From NCBI GenBank assembly GCA_963746885.1, contig CAVVDM010000014.1, forward strand, positions 124,001 to 188,000: a DNA stretch of 64,000 nt. Reading direction: 5' to 3'. The DNA comes from DATARH01 sp963746885 (GTDB lineage Bacteria; Pseudomonadota; Alphaproteobacteria; ATCC43930; CGMCC-115725). Each line of letters opens with the position of its first letter. The stretch's first letter is position 1. The notes under the pieces are model-generated. The model had not been told where the DNA came from and searched no databases. It worked only from the letters and a program-made list of their open reading frames with translations. Shown in pieces: positions 44,393 to 54,070 of the stretch. The position numbers and the translations under genes were made by a program.

Positions 44393-45127
44393 GTGAGCAG
44401 CGTCTACGAGGCATTACAGCGGGCGCGACGGGTCAGCAGCGATCTCACGCCGCCGCGGCAGCCGGTCGTGCGCGAAGTCAACCGAGCCCCGGTATCATTG
44501 GCTCCGGGGCCACTGGCGACGCCGCTGGCGCCGCTGTTTGCCGCGATCCGGCCGCTGCTCGACAGCAAGCAGGGCGTCGTCCTGCATATGGTCGGCGCGA
44601 CCGAAGGGGAGGGCGCTTCGACCATCGCGCGCGAATTCGCGCTGCTTGCCGGCACCACCGGCCATCGCCGCACCCTCCTGATCGACGCCGATCGCCGCAA
44701 TCCGCAGACCGCGCTCGCCTTCGAATGCGATACCAGCCAGGGGCTGGTCGAGTTTTTGTGGGGCGGGCTGGATAGCGCCGATGTGTTGCAGCCGATTGCC
44801 GGCACACGGCTGTCGGTGACCTGCCTGGTCGGCGAGCGCGGCCCCGCTTCGGTCGACGCCGAGAGCTTGCGCGAGCTTTATACCCGGCTGCGCGAGGAGT
44901 TCGAATTGATCGTGGTCGACTGCCCGCCGGTCGGCGACGGCGCCTACTCGAGCCTGCTGCCGGAGGCGGTTGACGGGGTCATCCTGGTCGTCCAGGCTGA
45001 AAAGACCCGTCCGGCGGTCATCACCCACGCCAAGGAATTGGTGCAGCAGGCCGGCGGCCAGGTGCTGGGCGCCGTGTTGAACCGCCGGACAAACTACATC
45101 CCCGAATTCCTCTACAAGCTGCTGTAA
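44393..45127 (+). CDS. CpsD/CapB-like ATPase of the polysaccharide system, Walker A lysine missing
   Basis: This 244-residue cytoplasmic protein opens MSSVYEALQRARR, as in EPS-locus tyrosine autokinases. It has the deviant P-loop fold: Walker A region GATEGEGASTIAREF, A' motif TLLIDADRRNPQTAL, and Walker B LIVVDCPPVGD. In active BY-kinases the Walker A reads GEGKST; here residue 75 is Ala in place of Lys. The C-terminus holds only two tyrosines (NYIPEFLYKLL) rather than a Tyr cluster. It may bind without hydrolysing ATP, or regulate the co-polymerase by contact alone. The start is GTG 44393. Confidence 0.82.
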   Translation: MSSVYEALQRARRVSSDLTPPRQPVVREVNRAPVSLAPGPLATPLAPLFAAIRPLLDSKQGVVLHMVGATEGEGASTIAREFALLAGTTGHRRTLLIDADRRNPQTALAFECDTSQGLVEFLWGGLDSADVLQPIAGTRLSVTCLVGERGPASVDAESLRELYTRLREEFELIVVDCPPVGDGAYSSLLPEAVDGVILVVQAEKTRPAVITHAKELVQQAGGQVLGAVLNRRTNYIPEFLYKLL

Positions 45128-45144
45128 CGCGGGCCGGGCTGCGG

Positions 45145-46350
45145 CTACACCTGCCGCAGCGCCCGCTCGATGTCGGCGACCAGATCGGCTTCGGCTTCAA
45201 GGCCGGCGGACAGGCGCACCAGCCCGTCGCCGATCCCGAGCGCCTGGCGCTCTTCGGGCTTGAGGCGCGAATGCGTCGTCGTTGCCGGATGGGTGACGAG
45301 GCTCTTCGAGTCGCCGAGATTGTTCGAGATGTCGACGAGCCGGAGCGCGTCGAGAAAGCGGAAGCAGGCCTCCTTGTCGCCGGCGACGTCGAAGGCGACG
45401 AGGGTGCCGCCCGCCGCCATCTGGCGCTGCGCCAACTCGTATTGCGGGTGGCTCGGCAACCCGGGATAGATCACCCGCCCGATCTTCGGATGGGTCTCCA
45501 GCAGGCGCGCGATCGCCGCGGCGGTGCGGCATTGCCGCTCGACCCTCAATTCCAGCGTCTCCAGCCCCTTCAGCAATACCCAGGCGTTGAACGGGCTCAT
45601 CGACGGGCCGGTATGGCGGTAGAACAGGCCGAGATCGTCCTTGACGAATTTCTCGCTGGCGAGGATCGCCCCGCCCAGCGTGCGGCCCTGGCCGTCGATG
45701 TGCTTGGTCGCCGAGTAGACGACGACGTCGGCGCCGAGCGCCAAGGGCTTCTGCAACAGCGGCGTTGCAAAAACGTTGTCGACGACGAGGATGCCGCCGG
45801 CCTGGTGGGTCAGCCGCGCCACCGCCGCGAGGTCGATGATCTCCATCGCCGGGTTCGACGGGCTCTCGCAAAACGTCACGGCCGCGCCGGGCACAAGAGC
45901 CGCCTCCCAGGCAGCCAGGTCGCGCCCGTCGACCAGCACTGTTTCGATGCCGAAGCGCGGCAACAGCTCGGCGACGATGTAATGGCACGAGCCGAACAAG
46001 GCCCGGCTCGCCACCACCCGCTGCCCGGCGCGCAGCTTGCACAACAGGGCCGCGAACACTGCCGCCATGCCGCTCGCGGTGGCGCGGCACGCTTCGGCGC
46101 CCTCGATCAGCCGCAGCCGCTCCTCGAACATCGTCACGGTCGGGTTGCGGTAGCGCGAATAGACGTAGCGCGAGCCGTCCGCCTTGAACGCGGCCTCGGC
46201 CTCCGCGGCGCTGCCGTAGACAAAGCCCGAGGTCAGGAACATCGCCTCGGAGGTTTCCTCGTAGCCGCTGCGCTCACTGCCGCCGCGTACCATGAGGGTC
46301 GCGGGGGCGAGCTCGGTGGCAAGCTCGGGCGGCAGGATCGGCGTCGGCAT
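45145..46350 (-). CDS. metZ: O-succinylhomoserine sulfhydrylase
   Basis: This 401-residue Cys/Met metabolism PLP enzyme makes homocysteine directly from O-succinylhomoserine and sulfide. Features include TSGFVYGSAAEAEAAF, YVYSRYRNPTVTMFEERL, ATASGMAAVFAAL and FCESPSNPAMEIIDL. The PLP-binding Lys216 lies in YSATKHIDGQGRTLGG. The C-terminal GLVRLSAGLEAEADLVADI is typical of MetZ. The start has GGAGAG six bases upstream. The leader contains a SAM-II riboswitch and a terminator, which confirms a methionine-biosynthesis role. Confidence 0.95.
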   Translation of the reverse strand: MPTPILPPELATELAPATLMVRGGSERSGYEETSEAMFLTSGFVYGSAAEAEAAFKADGSRYVYSRYRNPTVTMFEERLRLIEGAEACRATASGMAAVFAALLCKLRAGQRVVASRALFGSCHYIVAELLPRFGIETVLVDGRDLAAWEAALVPGAAVTFCESPSNPAMEIIDLAAVARLTHQAGGILVVDNVFATPLLQKPLALGADVVVYSATKHIDGQGRTLGGAILASEKFVKDDLGLFYRHTGPSMSPFNAWVLLKGLETLELRVERQCRTAAAIARLLETHPKIGRVIYPGLPSHPQYELAQRQMAAGGTLVAFDVAGDKEACFRFLDALRLVDISNNLGDSKSLVTHPATTTHSRLKPEERQALGIGDGLVRLSAGLEAEADLVADIERALRQV

Positions 46351-46390
46351 CGCGGGCTCTCCATCGGCAGACCCGCGGCGGTCGAGGCAA

Positions 46391-46424
46391 TAAAAAACCC
46401 CGGACCGACGCAGGCCAGGGGTTT
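46391..46424 (-). terminator. Intrinsic terminator in the metZ leader
   Basis: Read on the minus strand, AAACCCC and GGGGTTT form the arms of a hairpin whose loop region contains CTGCGTCGG, followed directly by TTTTTTA-type sequence. It lies between the SAM-II riboswitch and the metZ ribosome-binding site, about 40 bases before the start codon. It fits premature transcription termination when the riboswitch is bound. Confidence 0.8.
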
Positions 46425-46437
46425 CACAGCTTCCCCG

Positions 46438-46497
46438 ACCTTTTAGCGCTGTATTTTACGTGGCGCGCAAGCCGGTCGGCTCAAATTCCCACGGTGG
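46438..46497 (-). promoter_or_regulatory. SAM-II riboswitch controlling metZ
   Basis: On the minus strand the leader shows the SAM-II pseudoknot layout. The first stem strand CGTGG is followed by GAATTTGAGCCGACCGGC, then TTGC, the closing GCCACG, the A-rich TAAAATAC linker, and finally the conserved GCTAAAA that pairs back to form the pseudoknot. This motif is typical of alphaproteobacterial metA, metX and metZ leaders and senses S-adenosylmethionine. Together with the downstream terminator it should shut off metZ when SAM is abundant. Confidence 0.88.
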
Positions 46498-46640
46498 CGG
46501 TGGATTACTCGCCCGGACGGCCCCTGTCAAGCGGGCCGCTGCTCGGCTTGGCGCCGGTAATCTCGGCGATCTGGTGCGCGGTTGCCGCGCGGCGGCGCAG
46601 CGCTTAGCTTGTGACGCAAGTTTGTGGCAGGAGGTCAGAG

Positions 46641-47570
<930 letters not shown>

Positions 47571-47571
47571 C

Positions 47572-49620
47572 TCAAGCGCCTGCCGGCACGGCGATGTCGA
47601 GCCAGCCCTGCGGGGTCACGGTGGCGGCATCGCCGGGGCGGAGCAGCACCGTCGTCGTCGCAGCCTCGATGATGGCCGGGCCGGCGATGCGTTGTGCCGG
47701 CGCCAGCGCGTCGAAGCGGTAGACTGGCGCCGTCAGCCAGCCGTCGAGATAGATGCGTCGCTCGGCTTGCGGCGCGGCGGGCGGGGCCGCCGGCAGCGTC
47801 GGCTCCTGCGGCAATTCTTCGAGGATGCCCGAGACGGCGACCCGCGCGTTGACCAGCACGCTCTCCTGGTCGGGCATCGCGTAGGTGTAAAGCGCCTCGT
47901 GCCGGCGGTGGAACAACGCGACGATCTGCGGCAGCGGGTCGGCTGCCAGCCAGTCAACCTCGTCGAGCGGCACCGTGATCTCGAACACCTGCTCGCCATA
48001 GCGCATGTCGACCGAACGAGCGGCGCGCGCCGGCCCGGCGAACGAGGCGCGCAGCCGCCGCATCGCCTCGGCCTCCATCGCGTCGAATAAATCCTTGAGC
48101 GCGCCACCGTCGAGCGCCCGCGCGTCGCCGATATGGGTGCGCGACACCTCGAACCTGAGGTCGGTCGCCAGCATTCCCCAGGCCGACAACACCGCGGCGA
48201 CGCGCGGCACGATCACCCGTCCGAGGCCAAGCTGGCGGGCAATATCGGTCGCGTGCAGCCCGGCCGCGCCGCCGAACGCGAACAGCGCGAAACGGCGCGG
48301 ATCGACCCCGCGCCGGACCGAGACGAGCCGCACGCCTTCGGCCATGTTGGTGTTGATGATGCGGTGGATGCCGCGCGCTGCGGCGAGCCGGTCGATGCCG
48401 AGCGCGGCGGCGACGCAATCGACCGCGGCTTCGGCTGCCGCCGGGTCGAGCCGCCGGTCGCCGCCGAGGAAATTCGCCGGATCGAGATAGCCGAGCACGA
48501 GGTTGGCGTCGGTCACGGTGGCCTGCGTGCCGCCCTGGCCGTAGCAGGCCGGGCCGGGCAGGGCGCCGGCGCTCTCCGGCCCGACATGCAGGATGCCGCC
48601 CCGGTCGACCCGCGCGATCGACCCGCCGCCGGCGCCGATGCTGGCGATGTCGAGCGAATTCAATGCGATGCGATGGCCGCCGACCCGGCGGTTCATGACC
48701 AGCGCCGCCGTGCCGTCGGTGACGAGGCTGATGTCGGTCGAGGTGCCGCCCATGTCGAACGGGATCAGGTCGCGCGCGCCGATCAGCCGCGCCGCATAAA
48801 CGCTGCCGGCGACCCCGCCGGCCGGGCCGGACAACACCGCCCCGGCGGCGAGGCGGCCGGCCTCGGCGATCGGCGCGACGCCGCCATGCGACTGGATGAT
48901 CAGGGTCGGGCCGCGGTAGCCGGCTTCGCCCAGCCGGGCTTCGAGCTGCGCCAGGTAGCGCGACAGGACGGGGCCGACATAGGCGTTGACGATCGTCGTC
49001 GAGACCCGCTCGAATTCCTTGATCTGCGGCAACACCTCCGAGGACAGCGAGACATAGGCGCCGGGCAGCGCCCGCTCCAGCGCGTCGCGCGTCGCCTGCT
49101 CATGGGCCGGATCGCGCCAGGCGTGCAGGTAGCATACCGCGACCGCCTCGACCCGCTCGCGCTGCAAGACCGCGAGCGCCGCGGCGAGCGAGGCGGCATC
49201 GAGCGGCACCTCGACCCGGCCGTCGGCGCGCATCCGCTCGCGCACGCCGAGGCGCCGATGCCGCGGCACCAGTTGCTCGGGCGGCGGCAGCCGCAGATTG
49301 TAGCGGTCGTCCTTCAATCCCTCGCGCATCTCGATGACGTCGCGATGGCCTTCCGTCGTCAACAGGCCGACGCGGGCGCCCTTGCGTTCCAAGAGCGCGT
49401 TGGTCGCCACCGTCGTGCCGTGCACGATGCGCTCGGTGCCGGCCAGCAGCGCCGCGCGCTCGAGGCCAAGGCGGGTTGCCAGCACCGCCAGCCCATCGAG
49501 CACGCCGAGCGAGGGGTCCTGCGGCGTCGACGGCACCTTGGCGAGCACCGTCGCGCCGCCCTCATCGATCGCGACGAGATCGGTGAACGTGCCGCCGACA
49601 TCGATGCCGATGCGGTACAT
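47572..49620 (-). CDS. Hydantoinase/5-oxoprolinase subunit A (HyuA) family protein
   Basis: This 682-residue ASKHA-fold protein begins MYRIGIDVGGTFTDLVAIDE and has KVPSTPQDPSLGVLDGL. The hallmark IVHGTTVATNALLERKGARV follows, and later IPFDMGGTSTDISLV and GGGSIARVD. It is the ATP-dependent amidohydrolase subunit that opens 5-oxoproline- or hydantoin-like rings. The partner HyuB gene lies four bases upstream on the same strand. No aspartate/glutamate racemase is adjacent; the substrate may be 5-oxoproline or an N-methylhydantoin. Confidence 0.92.
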   Translation of the reverse strand: MYRIGIDVGGTFTDLVAIDEGGATVLAKVPSTPQDPSLGVLDGLAVLATRLGLERAALLAGTERIVHGTTVATNALLERKGARVGLLTTEGHRDVIEMREGLKDDRYNLRLPPPEQLVPRHRRLGVRERMRADGRVEVPLDAASLAAALAVLQRERVEAVAVCYLHAWRDPAHEQATRDALERALPGAYVSLSSEVLPQIKEFERVSTTIVNAYVGPVLSRYLAQLEARLGEAGYRGPTLIIQSHGGVAPIAEAGRLAAGAVLSGPAGGVAGSVYAARLIGARDLIPFDMGGTSTDISLVTDGTAALVMNRRVGGHRIALNSLDIASIGAGGGSIARVDRGGILHVGPESAGALPGPACYGQGGTQATVTDANLVLGYLDPANFLGGDRRLDPAAAEAAVDCVAAALGIDRLAAARGIHRIINTNMAEGVRLVSVRRGVDPRRFALFAFGGAAGLHATDIARQLGLGRVIVPRVAAVLSAWGMLATDLRFEVSRTHIGDARALDGGALKDLFDAMEAEAMRRLRASFAGPARAARSVDMRYGEQVFEITVPLDEVDWLAADPLPQIVALFHRRHEALYTYAMPDQESVLVNARVAVSGILEELPQEPTLPAAPPAAPQAERRIYLDGWLTAPVYRFDALAPAQRIAGPAIIEAATTTVLLRPGDAATVTPQGWLDIAVPAGA

Positions 49621-49623
49621 GGC

Positions 49624-51291
49624 TCAGCCGCCCCTCACAAACCCGTTTCTCGCGTCGCGTGCAACTGCCTCCGGGTCGCGTTGGGCGGGGTCGCCCCAGC
49701 CGCCGCCGCCGCCCGATTCGAGGACGAGGCGGTCGCCGGGGCGGATCGCGATGCCGGTTTCCTTGGTCTTGATCGGGCGCGGCTCGTCATTGCCGGAATA
49801 GAGCGTGTAGCGGTGCGTCATGCCGTCCCGGCCGCCGAGGATGCCGCAGGCGCCGTGCCGCACGCCCTCGCCGGCGGTGTTGCCGAGCGCCGGCTCGGCG
49901 GTCTCGACCACCATCTCGACGATGCCGCCCGGGCCGCCGCGAAACTCGCCGGCGCCGCCCGAATCCGGGCGGAATTCGTGCGTCTTGAAGAACAGCGGAA
50001 AGCGCACCTCGGTCACTTCGAGGCTGCCGAACTTGATGCCGCCGGCGCTGTGCCATTCGCCGGCGCCGGGCCAGCCGTCGCCCTTGGCCGAGGCGCCGCC
50101 GCCCGGCCGGCCCTGGAAGAAATGCCACAGGAACGGCCGCCCCCCTGGCACGTCCTTGCTGCGCGGGTCCTTGCCCTGGATCGCGATGCGAAAGCGGCGG
50201 CCCCAACCGGCCATCGCGCGCTCCGGGCAAGCCGGCGCCAGGGCCTTGACGATGGCCTCGATGATCTCCTGGCCGCAATGGCTGGTGCACAGCGTGACCG
50301 GCAGGCCCTCGTCGGCCCACACCACGGTGCCCGGCTTCGCGATCAGCTCGACCGGGCGGAACGTGCCGTCATTCTTCGGCGTGTCCGGGTCGATCAGGAA
50401 CGACAGCGCGACGACGACGGCCGAGTAGGTATTGGCGTACGAGGAATTGATGAAGCTGTGCACCTGCGCGTGCGAATCCGACAGGTCGACCCTGAGGTCG
50501 CTGCCGGCTTTGGTGACCGTGGCGCGGATGTGGATGTCCTGGTGGCCGCGGCCATCGTCATCGAGCAGCGCTTCGCCGCGATAGACCCCGTCCGGCCACT
50601 GGGCGATGACGGCGCGGGCCTGTCGCTCGGCGCCGTCGAGCACCGCCTCGATCGCGGCGTGCGTCGTCTCCCAGCCAAACTCGGCGGCCAATGCCAGAAA
50701 GCGCCGTTCGCCGGCATGTGCCGAGCCGATCATCGCCGCGAGATCGCCGCGGAAATCGCGCGGATGGCGCACATTGGTCGCGATCATCTCCAAGACGTCG
50801 CGGCGAACGTCGCCGCGGTCGTAGAGCTTCAAGGGCGTGATGCGGATCCCCTCCTGCCAGATGTCGGTGGCGCTCGCGTTGTAGGCGCCATGCGTCGCGC
50901 CGCCGATATCGCTCTGGTGCGCCCGGTTGATCGACCAGAAGCGCGGCGCGTCTCCTTCGAAAATGGGGACGAAGGCGGTCAGGTCGGGGAGATGGTTGCC
51001 GCCGTGATAGGGGTCGTTGAGCAGGAACACGTCGCCTGGGTGGATGTCGCCGCGAAAAAACTCGGTCACCGCGCGGGCCGCAAAGGGCAGGGCGCCGACA
51101 TGGATCGGCACGTGCTCGGCCTGGGCGATCAGCCGCCCGTCGAGGCCGCAGATCGCGGTCGAGAAATCGCGGCTCGAATTGAGGATCTGCGAGTACGAGG
51201 TGCGCAGCATCGCCTCACCCATCTCCTCGACGATGGCGAGCAGCCGGTGCTGGACGACCGAAACGACAACAGGGTCGACGGTTTGCGACAC
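49624..51291 (-). CDS. Hydantoinase/5-oxoprolinase subunit B (HyuB) family protein
   Basis: This 555-residue protein begins VDPVVVSVVQHRLLAIVEEM and shows the HyuB signatures LRTSYSQILNSSRDFSTAIC, HVPIHVGALPFA, PGDVFLLNDPYHGGNHLPD and SDIGGATHGAYNASATDIW. It ends with GDRLVLESGGGGGWGDPAQRD. It acts with HyuA to form the active amidohydrolase. The start is GTG 51291, because GGAGG lies six bases upstream; the open frame up to 51360 adds an Arg-rich lead. The gene is divergent from the CoA-transferase gene over about 110 bases. Confidence 0.92.
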   Translation of the reverse strand: MSQTVDPVVVSVVQHRLLAIVEEMGEAMLRTSYSQILNSSRDFSTAICGLDGRLIAQAEHVPIHVGALPFAARAVTEFFRGDIHPGDVFLLNDPYHGGNHLPDLTAFVPIFEGDAPRFWSINRAHQSDIGGATHGAYNASATDIWQEGIRITPLKLYDRGDVRRDVLEMIATNVRHPRDFRGDLAAMIGSAHAGERRFLALAAEFGWETTHAAIEAVLDGAERQARAVIAQWPDGVYRGEALLDDDGRGHQDIHIRATVTKAGSDLRVDLSDSHAQVHSFINSSYANTYSAVVVALSFLIDPDTPKNDGTFRPVELIAKPGTVVWADEGLPVTLCTSHCGQEIIEAIVKALAPACPERAMAGWGRRFRIAIQGKDPRSKDVPGGRPFLWHFFQGRPGGGASAKGDGWPGAGEWHSAGGIKFGSLEVTEVRFPLFFKTHEFRPDSGGAGEFRGGPGGIVEMVVETAEPALGNTAGEGVRHGACGILGGRDGMTHRYTLYSGNDEPRPIKTKETGIAIRPGDRLVLESGGGGGWGDPAQRDPEAVARDARNGFVRGG

Positions 51292-51401
51292 TTTCGACCT
51301 CCGCGGGTTGCACGCAACAGGATCGCCCGTTCGGCGGCGATTGTCACGGCGCGCCGCCACTGGCTAGTCTCGCTCTGAGTTCGATAGGGAGGACACCGGC
51401 G

Positions 51402-52601
51402 GTGAGCGAACGCATCTTCGACGGATTGAAGGTCATCGACTGCGCCAGCTTTATCGCTGGGCCGGCGGCGGCGACGGTGATGTCGGATTTCGGCGCCGAG
51501 GTGGTGAAGATCGAGCCGCTCGGTGGCGGTGACCCTTATCGCCGGCGCGCCGTGCCGATCCCGGGACGGCCGGCGCTCAACCCCGGTTTTGCGCTCGACG
51601 CGCGCAATAAGAAGAGCTTGGCGCTCGATCTTCGCGCTGAAGCCGGGCGCGCCGTACTTTACCGGCTGCTCGCCGATACCGACGTGTTTATCACCAACTA
51701 CCCGCCCCCGGTGCGCCAGCGTCTCAAGATCCGGTATGAGGATCTGGCGCCGCTCAACGCGCGGCTGATCTACGCCTCGTTCACCGGCTATGGGGAGACC
51801 GGGCCGGAAGCCAACAAGCCCGGCTTCGACGCAACCGCATGGTGGGCCCGGACCGGGCTGATGCATTTGGTGCGGGCCGGCGAGGAGGCGACCCCGGCGC
51901 GCTCGCTGCCCGGCATGGGTGACCACCCCTCGGCGATGGGCACCTACGGCGCGATCGTCACGGCGCTTTATCAGCGCGAGCGCACCGGCAAGGGCAATTA
52001 CGTTTCGTCGTCCTTGCTGGCCAACGGGCTGTGGGCCAATGGCTGCTCGGTGCAGGCGGCGTTGTGCGGCGACCGGGTTGTGCCGCAGCCGCCGCGCGAG
52101 GCGGCGCCGAACGCGCTGCGCACCCAATACCGCTGCCGCGACGGGCGTTGGCTCTTGTTGTCGATCGCGTCCGACGAATGGCGCTGGGACCGGTTCAAAT
52201 CCTGCCTCGGTGACGCCGCGCTCGACGACCCGCGCTTTGCGACGGTCGAGAGCCGCGAGCGCGACGCTCGCGCGCTTGTCGCGATCCTCGACCGGGTTTT
52301 TGCCACGAGCGACCTCGCCGATTGGCGCCGCATCCTCGACGAGGCCGGACTGATTTTCGGCATTGTCGCCGAGACCCAGGATGTCGCGCAGGATGAGCAG
52401 GCTCTTGCCGCCGGCTGTCTCGTGAAGTTCACCGATGCGGAGTTCCTGACGGTCAACAGCCCGATCGAGATCCGCGGCCAGGACAAGGTGCCACCGCGCC
52501 GGGCGCCCCGGGTCGGCGAGCACAGCGAGGAGGTATTGCGCGCCGCCGGATACGCCGAAGCGGAGATCGCCGCGCTGCGCGAGTCGGGAGTGATCGGATA
52601 A
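51402..52601 (+). CDS. Class III (CaiB/BaiF) CoA-transferase
   Basis: This 399-residue family III CoA-transferase begins IFDGLKVIDCASFIAGPAAA, typical of the family. Further features are VVKIEPLGGGDPYR, NKKSLALDLRAEAGR and DVFITNYPPPVRQRL, with YASFTGYGETGPEANKPGFD carrying the catalytic Asp. It moves CoA between acyl-CoA and a free carboxylic acid; the substrates are unknown. The start is GTG 51402, preceded by GGGAGG. Its position near the hydantoinase genes suggests a shared catabolic route, but they are on opposite strands. Confidence 0.9.
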   Translation: MSERIFDGLKVIDCASFIAGPAAATVMSDFGAEVVKIEPLGGGDPYRRRAVPIPGRPALNPGFALDARNKKSLALDLRAEAGRAVLYRLLADTDVFITNYPPPVRQRLKIRYEDLAPLNARLIYASFTGYGETGPEANKPGFDATAWWARTGLMHLVRAGEEATPARSLPGMGDHPSAMGTYGAIVTALYQRERTGKGNYVSSSLLANGLWANGCSVQAALCGDRVVPQPPREAAPNALRTQYRCRDGRWLLLSIASDEWRWDRFKSCLGDAALDDPRFATVESRERDARALVAILDRVFATSDLADWRRILDEAGLIFGIVAETQDVAQDEQALAAGCLVKFTDAEFLTVNSPIEIRGQDKVPPRRAPRVGEHSEEVLRAAGYAEAEIAALRESGVIG

Positions 52602-52619
52602 ACCCTCCGGCCCGACGCA

Positions 52620-54023
52620 TCACGCCGATGCGGCCAGCCGCGCTTTCTCCCACTCGGCCTTGCGGCGGTAGATCGTCGACGGGTTGACTTCGAGCAATGC
52701 GGCGGCGCGCGGCACGTTGCCGCCGCACGCGGTCAGCGCCTCTTCGATCGCCTGTTTCTCGATCTGCCACAGCGGCCTGACCGGCGCGCCGCGGACCGGC
52801 TCGGCGGCACGCCAGAGGACTGGCGGCGGGCTGGCGCCCGAGCGCGCCGCGCCGTTCGCCTCGAGACGGGCCAACATTGCAGCCGTGACGATCGTGCCGT
52901 CGTTGAACAGCACGATGTTGCGCAAGACGTTCTGCAATTCGCGGATGTTGCCGGGCCAGGAATATCGGGTCAGCACGGCGATCGCCTCGGGCGCGAAATC
53001 GGCAAACGATTTGCCCTCCTCGGCGGCATAGAGCGCGAGGAAATGGCGCGCCAGCAGCAGCACGTCGCCCTCGCGCTCGCGCAAGGGCGGCATCGCGCAT
53101 GGCACGACGTGAAGGCGGTAATAGAGATCCTCGCGGAACCTGCCGGCCTGGACTTCGGCCCACGGGTCGCGGTTGGTGGCGCACAGGTAGCGCACATCGG
53201 CGCGCTCGATCTCGCTGCCGCCGACCTTGGTGAACTCGCCCGATTGCAGGACGCGCAAGAGCTTGACCTGCAATGCCAGGTCCATCTCGCAGATCTCGTC
53301 GAGAAACAGCGTGCCGCCCTTGGCCCGCGCGATGGCGCCCTCGCGCGTCCCGGCCGCGCCGGTGAAGGCGCCGCGGACATGGCCGAACATCTCGCTTTCC
53401 ATCAGCTCGCGCGGGATCGCGCCGCAATTGACCGCGACGAACGGCCCGTCGCGGCGCGGGCTGAGCTGATGGATCGCCTGGGCGCACAATTCCTTGCCGG
53501 TGCCGCTGTCGCCGCTGATGAACACGGTGGCGCGGCTTTTGGCGGTGCTTTCGATCACGTTGTAGACCGCGCGCATCGGCAACGAGGCGCCGATCAGGCC
53601 GCAGAAGCGGCCGTGCCGGGCGACGTCGTTGGCTGCCGCGAGGCTTTCGAGCTGCCGCCGCTCCAGCGCGTTCCTGACCGTGACGATGAGCCGGTCCGGC
53701 GCGAACGGCTTGACGATGAAGTCATACGCTCCCTCGCGCATCGCCTCGACCGCGACCTTGACCGAGCCGTGCGCGGTGACGACGATAACCGCCGTCGGCA
53801 GGCCACGCTGTTTGATCGCGCGCAGGATCTCGACGCCGTTAAGGTCGGGAAGCTCGAGATCGAGCAGCACCACATCGGGCACCGTCTCCTTCAGCTCGAC
53901 AAGCGCGCGCGCCCCCGTATCGGCGTCATCCAGCTCGACATCGAGCTTGCTCAAGACCTCGTGATAAAGGCGCAAGATCGACGGGCTATCCTCGACCAAC
54001 AGCAGGCGCGCTTTTGCCGTCAT
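52620..54023 (-). CDS. NtrC-type sigma54-dependent response regulator
   Basis: This 467-residue protein has a receiver domain (about 4-120; phosphoacceptor Asp55 in VVLLDLELPDLNG, Lys in FIVKPFAPDR). The sigma54-interacting AAA+ domain (about 145-375) has Walker A GDSGTGKE, the GAFTGA loop in GHVRGAFTGA, and Walker B LFLDEICEM. The C-terminal Fis-type helix-turn-helix reads GGNVPRAAALLEVNPSTIYR. It activates sigma54 promoters when phosphorylated. The start at 54023 has GGAGGGAG just upstream. It is divergent from a hybrid histidine kinase gene 47 bases away, the likely partner. Confidence 0.94.
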   Translation of the reverse strand: MTAKARLLLVEDSPSILRLYHEVLSKLDVELDDADTGARALVELKETVPDVVLLDLELPDLNGVEILRAIKQRGLPTAVIVVTAHGSVKVAVEAMREGAYDFIVKPFAPDRLIVTVRNALERRQLESLAAANDVARHGRFCGLIGASLPMRAVYNVIESTAKSRATVFISGDSGTGKELCAQAIHQLSPRRDGPFVAVNCGAIPRELMESEMFGHVRGAFTGAAGTREGAIARAKGGTLFLDEICEMDLALQVKLLRVLQSGEFTKVGGSEIERADVRYLCATNRDPWAEVQAGRFREDLYYRLHVVPCAMPPLREREGDVLLLARHFLALYAAEEGKSFADFAPEAIAVLTRYSWPGNIRELQNVLRNIVLFNDGTIVTAAMLARLEANGAARSGASPPPVLWRAAEPVRGAPVRPLWQIEKQAIEEALTACGGNVPRAAALLEVNPSTIYRRKAEWEKARLAASA

Positions 54024-54070
54024 TCTCCCTCCTTCCGCAAGCCGGCATTGTATCGGCATCATGGTTTAGA

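Noticed and set aside
48133..51378. A 1081-codon plus-strand open frame
   Set aside because: It is antisense to the hydantoinase A and B genes, has low-complexity Arg/Ala/Asp composition and no family features.
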